DNA of 64,000 bases. It comes from Undaria pinnatifida (taxonomy: Eukaryota; Sar; Phaeophyceae; Laminariales; Alariaceae). Made by a program: the position numbers and the translations under genes. The notes beneath the pieces are model-generated. The model did no database searches, had not been told where the DNA came from, and was given only the letters and a program-made list of their open reading frames with translations. How positions within the stretch are numbered: position 1 is the stretch's first letter; every line of letters starts with the position of its first letter. The stretch spans positions 9,239,967 through 9,303,966 of the forward strand of contig JABAKD010000015.1 of the NCBI GenBank assembly GCA_012845835.1, given 5' to 3'. This document shows positions 54,968 to 64,000 of this stretch, one piece after another.

Positions 54968-55889
54968 CTATAGCACCAAGTCTCATTTCCTTCATGATCT
55001 AAAAACGAAGTATTATTATTGAGCTTTAGTGAAGCTAAAACACGAGAAAACGCCGGAGGGCGCCTCCAGCAGGGCCCTCCGGGAGCGCTTTCGGCGGGGC
55101 CACCTCACCTACCGGGGGGGGCGGGGATAGGTTACACCGTGCTGGCATATGACGGAGCCAGTACATACTCTACATACTAGCTATAGCTGGCGAGGCCCAG
55201 GTCTATCGATCGGACGTTTGAAGAAACGCGGGCTGCTTGAATATCCGTGAGATATACTTTGTATTTTTTTATAATTTACTAGTAGCGGTACTCCCGAAGT
55301 ACGCCTGTTGCCGGCCGGTATGGCGGACACAAACGCATTGGGGCTGTATCATCCTCTGTATGTAAGTACTATCATCACAAAATAATCACAGGGAAGTACG
55401 GCAGCGCAGCAATACGTACGGTAGTACATGTATCATCCTCCATATGTAAGTACCAAAAAAACAAAAAAAATAACAGGGCAGCAGTACGACGGTGCAGCAG
55501 TACGTACATGAGTATATATCAGAGGAGTGTAGCAGTGGGGACGGTGGTACTGCACTCCCAAGCACTAGTGGGAGGCCAAGCTAAACACTCATGCTCAATG
55601 ACCTGGTCCTCGTCGATTCCTGAACCGTCACCGAAGTTGGCCCCGCAGCAGCAGACGAAGCCCTCGCCATCGGCTGGCTTTCCGCAGACGCTTTGTAGCC
55701 AAGCTGTCTTGTCGAAGGACGGTCGTAGCAGGGGTGCCTTCCCCGCGGAGGCTGTGATCGTTGTGACCTCTCTCTCTTGCTTCCTCTCTATTCATCTGTT
55801 GCTCTGCGCTGTGCGTAGCTGGTACGCACGCTGGTGCTGCGCGACCAAGGGGCTGCGTGTCTGCTATGTACCCCCCCTGCCCCTTTGTT
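54968..55889. other. No gene seen
   Basis: Two similar blocks near 55340-55375 and 55425-55455 (TGTATCATCCTCYRTATGTA) and CAGCAGTACGNAC-type motifs at 55400-55505. Open frames at 55508-55918 have no recognisable motif. Confidence 0.4.
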
Positions 55890-56174
55890 TGTTGGTTTGT
55901 GCTTGTATCAAAGTCTGACTGGGATATTATTTGTGGTTTGTGAAACCGTATCGCACCTTCGGAGATGCGGCGGAACCAGGTTGGTCCCCCGAGCTATAAT
56001 ATTAAAATTGTACCCGGTATGTGGTCTCCAATCCCTCATGATTAGGGGCCACCACGCGGCTGGGGAGGAAAAGCCCCACAGCCGCACTTCAAAACTCCAC
56101 TTCAAAACTCTACTCTGCTCTTCCCTTTCGAGCCCGATGGCTCTATGAATTACGTGACTTCTGACTCCGCGAGC
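55890..56174 (+). repeat. Left terminal direct repeat of the Copia element
   Basis: About 285 bp starting TGTTGGTTTGTGCTTGTATC and ending CTGACTCCGCGAGCC, repeated at 60970-61249 with about 90% identity by eye. The TG start fits an LTR. The protease frame begins right at its inner end instead of a primer-binding site and gag, so either its inner edge and gag were lost together or the repeat is a fragment of the LTR. Confidence 0.7.
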
Positions 56175-56644
56175 CTTGGGTTTCCGACAACGGAGCCACG
56201 AACCATATCACTAACGACCCACGCAATGTGTATGATTGGGTTGCGATTCCTCCTGGTAACGAGAAGGTGTTGATTGGGGATGGGAGAGCGATGCGAGTGC
56301 TAGGTGTAGGCAGCTTGAACCTTAAAATGCATTCAAAAACCGACTTTCTTGTCAAATTGCGCGAGGTATACGTCACGGGAGGGATCAGTTTTAACCTGTT
56401 TTCATTGCATGATGCCCAAGCACGTCAGAAAAATATTTTAGACAAGGATGACGCACATCCTTTTGATGGGCGTTTGACCTTCCCACGTGACTCAACCGGA
56501 TCATCTTTGTTTGCGACCCGGCTTGACCCAACGCCAAGTACAAAACTTACTGCTGTACCTGCCATGTTTGGTGTCCCCCCCCCCCCCCCTTTCCTCTGAG
56601 GTTCGTGTGCTCGGTGTCGAACCCCCCCCCCCCTTTTGATATAT

Positions 56645-57330
56645 ATAGGGCAGAGTCCTCGGATTTTGGATCACAACCCCTTTCTCACCATAGTGTAGAA
56701 GGGGCAGTGCTTGCGGACAATGGTTTCCCGCCCGTCGTTAGCGACGTAGTACCTACAGATAGAGCAAGACCCTCGAATTTCGGATCACACCCCCTTTCCC
56801 ACCATAGTGTAGAAGGGGCAGTGCTTGCGGACAATGGTTTCCCGTCGTTAGCGACGTAGTACCTACAGATAGGGCAAGACCCTCGGATTTTGGATCACAC
56901 CCCCTTTCCCACCATAGTGTAGAAGGGGTAGTGCTTGTGGACAATGGTTTCCCGCCCGTCGTCAGCGACGTAGTACCTACAGATAGGGCAAGACCCTCGA
57001 ATTTTGGATCACACCCCCTTTCCCACCATAGTGTAGAAGGAGAGGTGCTTGCCGACAATGGTTTCCCGCCCGTCGGTAGCGACGTAGTACCTACAGATAG
57101 GGCAAGACCCTCGGGTTTTGGATCCCACCCCCTTTTCCACCATAGTGTAGAAGGGGTAGTGCTTGCGGACAATGGTTTCCCGCCCGTCGTCAGCGACGTA
57201 GTACCTACAGATAGGGCAAGACCCTCGGATTTTGGATCCCACCCCCTTTCCCGCCATAGTGTAGAAGGGGCAGTGCTTGCGGACAATGGTTTCCCGCCCG
57301 TCGTCAGCGACGTAGTACCCATCGATTCAT
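56645..57330. repeat. 114-bp tandem repeat inside the Copia frame
   Basis: Six units, each encoding RARPSNFGSHPLSHHSVEGA then VLADNGFPPVVSDVVPTD (38 residues), starting near 56645, 56760, 56870, 56985, 57100 and 57213. One unit, near 56838, lacks 4 bp (CCCGCCCGTC shortened to CCCGTC), which shifts the frame. Units are over 90% alike by eye, so the expansion is recent compared with the rest of the element. Confidence 0.85.
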
Positions 57331-60079
57331 GTTTTCTGCCCACCACTTGTGGTGTAGTACCTGCGGTTTCTGGTACCCCCCCCCAGGATTCAGATGAGGC
57401 ACGTGTAGGACCATCGGTAGAGTGCGCCTATAATGCGTCTACTGTGAGTCCCCCCAGAGAAGAGCCAGGAACGGCAAGTGTTAGAAATCTTGTCGCTGCC
57501 CCGGGCGTGCAGGAGACAGATATGAGCGTATTCACGGATGTTAGACCAATGGATGGTCAAGATGACGCTTTGTACACGGACTTTTTCCCTGCCTCCCTTA
57601 ATGCTGCGGCAGCGCAAGCTCTTTCAGAGACGACCTGGCATAAACTTCACGTTGGAAACGTAGGCATGATTACTGCTGCTGTACTCGCTCCGGGTAGACG
57701 CCCATTTGCTGTTGGAAAACCCACCAAGAGTATAGATATTAACCACTTTTAAATCTCCTCCGGCCATTTGAATGAACGCTTGTTGAGGGAAACGGCTTAG
57801 CAGCATGGTGTGACCTTGACGGGAGTGCTGCAACTGTGTGGTGGATGTTTGGAGGCAAAGGGGGTGCGGGCTGGGGTGCCGCGGAGGACGACTTCGCGCG
57901 CGGGGAAGCCTATGGAGACGGTGCATATCGACCTGGCTGGCCCCTACGAGGCGTCCATGGGCAGGTCCGTCTACTTGATCATGTTCGTCGACAGCGCCTC
58001 GAGGTGGATGCGGCCGTACGGGACGAGGAAGAAGTCAGAGGCCACCACGTACGTGCGGAAGTTCGTCGCCGGCATGAACAACATGGGGCGGCCGCACTGC
58101 TTCCGTACGGATAACGATGGAGAATTCACCAGCCGCGACTACGTGGAGTTTTGCGACTCCGCGGGGATTCGCCGTGAATACACGGCCCCGGGTAAGCCAC
58201 AACAGAACGCGGTTGTCGAAAACGCGATCTGGCGAGCCATGAAGGGCGGCCATGCGGCCCGTCGCGAGATCCGGCGGATGTTTTCCGACGGCGACCTGGG
58301 GCGCATCCCCAACCTCGGCACCAACGGTAACCGTCTGTGGCTGGAGGCTGTTCTTTGGGCTGCGGACTGCTCTAACCGATCAGCGACCAAGGCCAACACC
58401 TGGTGGCGTTCTCGGCACGAAGTTTTCTTCTCTTGACTACCGGCCCTACAAGTGGTGCCGTTCTTTCAGGAGGGCATGATGCGGGTGGACCGCAGCACTA
58501 AATCCGATGTCCAATCGGAATTGTGATATTTTTTAAACAACGGCCACAACCATCCCTCGTCCGCCGTGAAGGTCATCGAGGCCTCGATGGGTGGTATTTG
58601 CTACACCAGCGACGTGGTGTGGACAGTCCCTCGTGCGCCGGTGCTACCATCGCCGGCGCCGGCGATCGCGGGGAGATCAGTGAACGCCACCGCACCGGCA
58701 ACGCCGATGTTCAACGTCAGCTACGTGCCGCCATCACCACAGATTCGGTCATCAGAGCTACAGCTACTGCCGCCGTCGCTCCAGCCCCCGCCGCCACCGT
58801 TACCGCCATCACAGAGCTCACCGATGCCTTCCGCCGTCACCCTGCCGCGACCGCACACGGAGCCGCAGCGGATATCCGACCGTACCCGCTCGAAGACTGT
58901 GAAACCAGGTGCTTCATCTTAGCGTCGGACTCCTGTCGGTGATGAGCAAGAATGCGCTGCTGTCGATGGTGACTACAAATGGAGCCGTCGACGCCGGCCG
59001 CCGCAACAAGCCGCCGAGTTTTGGAGGCCGCGGGCAGCCTTCATTCTCCGTTGGGGACCGCGATGAGGCAACACTGGTTGGGGGGAGCAGGGGGATCCCA
59101 TGCGCTATGTCGGCAATGATCGCCACTCGGGAGGACATCGAAGCGACCTTGGACGACCAACGGCCGCCATACAAACCACCGGAGTTGCCACACTGTTACG
59201 CCTCTGACCTCAAGGTACCAAGAAGCCACAAGGAGGCTATGCGATTGGAGCACGCTCATCTTTGGAAAGATTCGGCGGGGCGGGAATTTTATGGGCTGCT
59301 GGATGCGGGGACTTTTGAGCCGGCGTAGCTATCAGTGGAGAGCTACATCAACGCAATGTGGGTTTTTGATTGGAAAGCTGATGAGTACGGCTGGCCCACG
59401 AAAACCAAAGCGAGACTTGTAGCGCGGGGGGATGAGCAGAGAATGAACATTGGTTTCGGGGAATTGTTTGCGCCCACTGTTGTTGCTGTGTCGAGTGTTC
59501 GGTTGTTGACAGCAATGGCGTGCGAACTGGATCTTGAATTGTGCCATTTTGATATTGAGCAGGCTTTCGTGCAGGGAAAATGTTTACATGCGTTTGCCTC
59601 AGGGTTGCGGTAGGATGTCAGGGAAGATAGTAAGACAGAACAAGAGCTTGTATGGCTTGAGGCAAGCATCGAGGCAATGGCACGCACATCTTACTAGGTG
59701 CTTACTGAGTTTGGGATTCGTGCAGTGCCTTGCTGATGCATGCGTTTTCCGGTTGATGGAGGTAGGTCGTGTAGTGATGACTGTAGTGGTACATGTCGAC
59801 GACATATTTGCCGTGGGGGAGAAGACAAGGTGTGACTAGTTTGGCAGGGGTTTGAAATCAAATGGTCCCGGTCAAAAATCTGGGAGAGTTGCGTTGGTAC
59901 TCGGGGTGTTTTTACGAGAGGGGCTGGGAGAAGGGGGTGTTGAAGATTTCCCAGCCAACATTCGCTGAACAATTGGCGGATGAATACGGGATAGAGTTAA
60001 GAGTGTCCCGCTCCCGGTTGGCACGAAACTTGCGAAGTTCGACAAGGACGAAGCACCAGGAAACTGGCCGTTTCGTGAA

Positions 60080-60739
60080 TTGGTCGGCTCACTAATGTGG
60101 CTGTCAACCCAGATTAGACCAGACATCTCTAACGCAGTAAGAGCGGTGGCTAGATACTGCGCTTCGCCAAAGTTTGTTCATTGGAAAGCAGCGCTTGGTA
60201 TCTTAGGGTATGTGAGACGGACTAGCTCATTCGGTATCACTTTTCAGAGAGGTACATCAGCGGGCCTGAACTTGCAGGTATTTGCTGATGCAGACTACGC
60301 AAGTGTGACGGCCGACAGGAGGTCAGTTTCCGCGGGGTTAATGATGTGCGGGGGTGGTTGTGTATCTTGGTTTTCCAGGTCGCATAAGTGCGTCACACTT
60401 TCTACTACAGAAGCAGAGTATGTGGCGCTTGCAGACGTGATTAAGGAGGTGTTGTTTTCGAGGCAGGTTTGGCATTTCATGTTGCCTGATATTGGCATGC
60501 CGTGCATACCGGTGTTCGAGGACAATGAGGGCGCCGTGCAGCTTGCGAATAACCCAATCACGAACTCGAAGTCAAAGCACATAGATGTACGGCACCATTT
60601 TCTCAGAGATCTAGTAAGGCGGAAAGAGATATCAATAATCCACGTGACGTCTTCTTTTCAGCACGCAGATTTCTTAACCAAGGCAATACCACGGAAGTCT
60701 TCGGAGTTTCACCGTAGTCTTGCGATGAACTCCTGGTAA
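60080..60739 (+). CDS. Copia RT end and RNase H, longest intact frame
   Basis: 219 codons without interruption. It starts inside the reverse transcriptase connection (VGSLMWLSTQIRPDISNAVR) and holds the whole RNase H domain with the acidic residues in FADADY, TEAEY and DNEGA, then the usual C-terminal HIDVRHHFLRD and HADFLTKA motifs. It is part of the decayed polyprotein; independent expression is not suggested. Confidence 0.85.
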   Translation: MVGSLMWLSTQIRPDISNAVRAVARYCASPKFVHWKAALGILGYVRRTSSFGITFQRGTSAGLNLQVFADADYASVTADRRSVSAGLMMCGGGCVSWFSRSHKCVTLSTTEAEYVALADVIKEVLFSRQVWHFMLPDIGMPCIPVFEDNEGAVQLANNPITNSKSKHIDVRHHFLRDLVRRKEISIIHVTSSFQHADFLTKAIPRKSSEFHRSLAMNSW

Positions 60740-60969
60740 TATTAATTGGACGTGACAATATTGATTGCTTTCGAGTACCAGGGTATTAAATGATTAAATT
60801 GAGTTTTTAATACTGTTTTCGGCATAAAAAAAAAAAAAAAAAAGCGGGTGATGACGAACTTGGGAGTAAATTCATTTGGGGGAACAATATTGATTTATTC
60901 TTATTATGTTGAATTTTGCTTCGCGGTTTGAATGGGCGTACTCATGACTGTGTTACAAGCACGGTGGAA

Positions 60970-61249
60970 TGTTGGTTTGAGCTTGCATCAAAGTCTGACT
61001 GGGATATTATTTGTGGTGTGTGAAACCGTATCGCATCTTCGGAGATGCGGCGGAACCAGGTTGGTCCCTCGAGAGATAATATTAAAATTGTATGTGGTTC
61101 TCCAATCTCTCATGATTGGGGCCACCACGCGGCTGGGGAGGAAAAGCCCCACAGCCGCACTTCAAAACTCCACTTCAAAACCCTACTCTGCTCTTCCCTT
61201 TCGAGCCCGATGGCTCTCCGAATTACGTGACCTCTGACTCCGCGAGCCA
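60970..61249 (+). repeat. Right terminal direct repeat of the Copia element
   Basis: Starts TGTTGGTTTGAGCTTGCATC and runs to CTGACTCCGCGAGCC, then diverges from the left copy. It lacks the TACCCGG insertion present at 56012. An A run (60826-60843) and TTTGGGGGAACAATATT lie upstream between the stop codon and this repeat. Confidence 0.7.
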
Positions 61250-62384
61250 GCCTGTGCCCTTAACACCTGGGTTCATCGATTATTGTTGTTATATAGGATT
61301 TATAATGAGGTTGATTGCATTGAAAATTCTGTGGCGTAATGGGCGGGGGAAGGGGTCTTCGTACCCCTCCTCCTCTGGGAGGGCGAGAAAAAAGTACGTA
61401 GCTGTCGATTAGTTTTTGTTGTACGCCTTTGGGGAGGCCGGTATTTGAAAAAAATAAAAGAGGTCATCTCCCACAGGACGAGAAAAGATTTCCACGTACG
61501 GAACGGCCCACCCACCCACCACGGACGACACAGTGCACCCTCCACGCACCCACCGATCAAACCTACATTCAGCAGTACAGCAGTACGTACAGCAGTACAC
61601 CTGGTTCGCAGGTAGCAGTTAGTTGGTTGGTTCTAGATGACCTTGCATGAAACAGGAAACAAACAGGGGGAGTTTCATTTTTGTACGATACTCGGCCATC
61701 TCGGGGAGCGAGGGAGCCGCCATGCACCGGCCACCCACCACCCATCGTCCACCCACGGACCTACCCAGTACAGCAGTAAAGCGATGCAGCAGTACGTAGA
61801 CCAATACATCTGATAGGCGAGCAGCAGCCGATTCATTGGTTACAATGCTCTCGGGCTGGGGGGGATTTGCAATAGATTACGATTCCCCGCCACGCCGGGG
61901 GCCAAGCGAAAAGCGCTCGCGTTGCCGATTCTGCGCACGGCGAGCGGCGACGGCTGGACGCTGCTGTGATCGGTACTGGTGTTGTTGTGCTTGCTGTTGA
62001 CGCAGGCGCGCTTGTCGTCTCGTGTCCATGGCTCAAGTGGCCAAAAAGCAATTCGAAAGTATATAAAAGTTAGAGTAAGTTGGAGTTCGAGAAAAGAGAA
62101 AAAGCGGGCAGCGACCAAGAAAAAGCGGGGGAGGCGCAAGCGGGCCGTCCCTAGAAAGCTATTTCCACGCTTCCTCCTCGCCGAGATGGGGCACCGACGC
62201 CCGTTCTTTTGCCGTCACATCGTAGTGCTGCCGTGCGGATGGCACGTGGCGGCACCGCGAGGCCGGCGGAGGCCGAGGGAGATCGGGAGTCGCAGCTTTT
62301 TGGGGGTGGTGTTACAACCAAGATATAATCAAATATCCAAAAAACGCCACTACCACGACGTTTGAGCGCATTAGACTTGATATT
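61250..62384. other. No gene seen; CAGCAGTACGTA-rich repeat fragments
   Basis: 61500-61620 and 61715-61810 carry CCCACCCACC and CAGCAGTACGTACAGCAGTA motifs, as at 51.7-52.3 kb. No coding family recognised. Confidence 0.4.
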
Positions 62385-62850
62385 TTATGAAAAATGAAAA
62401 TACACTCCAGCTGTGAGATTGAGGATTTCGTCGAAACTCATCTTTGCAAGCTGTGTGTGATACTCCGATCGCGCGTATTACGAGTTGTGTGTCCTCATTA
62501 GGGATATAGATCGGCGACTCCCCTTACAACTACAGTGTGGCTATGAGGGTCAACAGGGTGATGTTAGTCAGTCTGTGCGCGGAAACTATGAAACCCGTTT
62601 CTGAGGGGGAACAAATCTGACAGCTGTGGAGGGCAATGTATCCGTTTATCAAGTGACTCCTGTAAGTCGAACAACCGGTGAGGGGGGGGCGGAGTTTTGA
62701 AGGACGTGGGGGCCTGATTTTGATCAATAGCGAGCGGGGTTGGAGAGGGGGGGGAAGGGGGGGGAGGGGGGGGGGGGCGGACGGGCGGGCAATTTGTGCG
62801 TGGAAGCTATAAATCCTTGTAAGGGGATAAATCTGACGGTTTTGGGAAAA
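62385..62850 (+). mobile_element. Foldback family, copy 7 (left arm)
   Basis: TACACTCCAGCTGTGAGATT, CATCTTTGCAAGCTGTGTGT, GATCGCGCGTATTACGAGTT, CTGACAGCTGTGGAGGGCAA, then a G-rich tract 62739-62776 and GTGGAAGCTATAAATCCTTG. This copy shows the outer end most completely. (TA)n follows at 62861-62878. Confidence 0.7.
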
Positions 62851-63096
62851 GAAGAAAACAAAATATATATATATATATAAAATTTACAGTAAGGAACCGA
62901 AACAAAAAGGAAAACATGATGCACTACTTTTTTTATCCCATTCGTACTGCTGGTGTTTAGCAATGACGGAGACGACTAACTATACTGTGGATTACATTCC
63001 CATGTCTTCGGTCTCTACTTGGTCGCGATACACGGGTCCCAAAAAGAATGGCATTAATCTAGTGGCATCCGCGGCTATTATAGTAACCACTGTGTA

Positions 63097-63226
63097 GCCT
63101 GTTGTCGTTGTTGTTGTTGTGGTTGGTGGTGGTGGTGGTGGTCGTGGTGGTGGTGGTGGTGGTGGCGGTGGTGGTGGTGGTGGTGGTGGTGGTGGTGTTG
63201 GTGTTGGTGTTGTTGTTGTTGTTCAG
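63097..63226. repeat. (GGT)n/(GTT)n microsatellite
   Basis: GTTGTTGTT, then a long GGT run with CGT and GGC interruptions, then GTT again. Poly-His/Gln frames on the minus strand are by-products. Confidence 0.9.
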
Positions 63227-63289
63227 AAAAGGCACAGCGAGCAAAAAGCAGCATGCATCCTCCATTCGATAAATGATAGAATGACTCAC

Positions 63290-63344
63290 CGTATACAAAT
63301 AGCAGGACCACCAAGACGTAGCGCGCGTAGCCAGGGGTCGCCAT
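63290..63344 (-). CDS. Candidate first exon of a second MFS-type protein
   Basis: MATPGYARYVLVVLLFVY plus one base, then the strong donor GTGAGT. The pattern ARYVLVVLLFVY directly after a short N-terminus is what many MFS proteins show before the TM1 motif LNFxDR, and the leftover G would start a Val codon. No following exon was found to the left before the Copia element, so this is a weak call that could be chance. Confidence 0.3.
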
Positions 63345-64000
63345 AACGGAAACGGGTTCCTCGTCGCCTCGTCCGCTTCTCTGCGTGAGGACGGCTGCAA
63401 GCACTTCCACCCCTCGTCGCGCCAACCCTGCTTACGATGGTACCAGCTAGGTGCGGTTCTCCTTTACCTTGGGTTGTTTGCAATAAACCGTGGAGTGCCC
63501 CTCCGCGGCTTCGAACATTCACCACGCGGCCAATGCTCTTCTCAGCTCTCGGCTGTACCTGGTACCAGCATATTATTAGAATAAACAAAAATGACACTTC
63601 GGCTCCGAGATCCAAACTCCAATCAAGGCTGCACATATACCACGTATCACGTATCATATACCGTTTGTGTGGAAAGGAGGGTGCTTCTGCTATTTCCCCC
63701 TTTTTGGAGGTAGAAAACCGCGCTTAGCTGTCAAATCGCAACCACATATTAACCTACCCGAAGCCTATAATTATCGAGGCACCAGACAAAAAGGGTTTTG
63801 TATGTACGGAAGAAGTTTGGGGTTACTGCACGTTGACCAATGAAATCAACGCGGGTGGTTACTTGTACTTGTCCTGGTATATCAAAGGGAACCTTGGACC
63901 AGTTTGTCTTGTTGCTGACTAGCAAGCAAAGCACGCAGAGAAGAGAGGAGCATCTCGTCAGCAAGACCAGGTCAAGGTGTAATAGACTGGCTGATTTTTT
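63345..64000. other. No further gene seen
   Basis: If the candidate exon at 63290-63344 is real, its 5' UTR and promoter lie here. A TACCTGGTA 9-mer occurs at 63556. No motif recognised. Confidence 0.35.

Larger units (their letters stand above)
56171..60739 (+). pseudogene. Copia-type polyprotein, decayed (protease-integrase-RT-RNase H)
   Basis: Domains in order. Protease: EPWVSDNGATNHITNDP at 56171, with D-N-G-A in place of the usual D-S-G-A. Repeat-filled linker 56645-57330. GAG-pre-integrase with CGGC near 57840. Integrase core with three acidic residues: HIDLAGPY (57930), FRTDNDGEF (58102), NAVVENAIW (58208). Proline-rich connection to about 58920. Reverse transcriptase from about 59160 with FDIEQAFVQ (59548) and HVDD (59793) in place of the usual YVDD. 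RNase H with FADADYA, TEAEYVAL, DNEGAVQLANNP and HIDVRHHFLRDLV, ending at 60739. Gag is absent. Frameshifts fall at C runs (56577, 56624) and near 58400, with stops near 57784, 58525, 59327, 59611 and 59837, so the copy is dead. Family members replicate through cytoplasmic particles. Confidence 0.92.

Overview
The window reads as nuclear DNA of a repeat-rich eukaryote. The large multi-intron transporter gene with GT-AG introns, TTAGGG-type telomeric repeats, CAG/CTG-rich simple repeats, and the LINE, SINE, Copia and MITE fragments suggest a stramenopile, most like a brown alga. That lineage call is inference from overall character, not from a marker gene. No rRNA, intact tRNA, CRISPR or bacterial operon was seen.

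Layout. About 2.5-23.9 kb (minus strand): one Major Facilitator Superfamily (Spinster-like) transporter in at least nine small exons. Most exon junctions agree in phase. Its introns, up to about 11 kb, hold MITEs, a nested SINE, a 12-bp minisatellite element and dispersed GCGC-centred palindromes. 24-39 kb: satellite-like repeats, an 0.85-kb inverted-repeat element, more MITEs and a miniature LTR element (TRIM), with no convincing gene. 39.75-42.23 kb: a 2.5-kb terminal-inverted-repeat element made of 12-bp HindIII-site repeats in two opposed arms, with a telomeric tract near the centre; this is the most unusual object here. 43.4-46.6 kb: a foldback element with arms of about 420 bp and two copies of a tRNA-derived SINE. 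48.3-55 kb: two long 5'-truncated copies (and one short one) of a single LINE family, a (AGT)n microsatellite of about 620 bp, and a poly(A)-tailed SINE that interrupts the LINE reverse transcriptase with a 9-bp target-site duplication. 55.9-61.25 kb: a decayed Copia retrotransposon (protease, integrase, reverse transcriptase, RNase H) between direct terminal repeats, with an internal 114-bp tandem repeat. 61-64 kb: repeat fragments and one candidate first exon of a second transporter.

The only cellular gene I can defend well is the transporter. The rest is mostly mobile-element history: LINE, two SINE families, MITEs, foldback, TRIM and Copia nested in each other, with target-site duplications that give relative ages. 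All repeat comparisons were done by eye and their ends are approximate, usually to within 5-20 bp. Most open frames in the repeats are artefacts of periods divisible by three.
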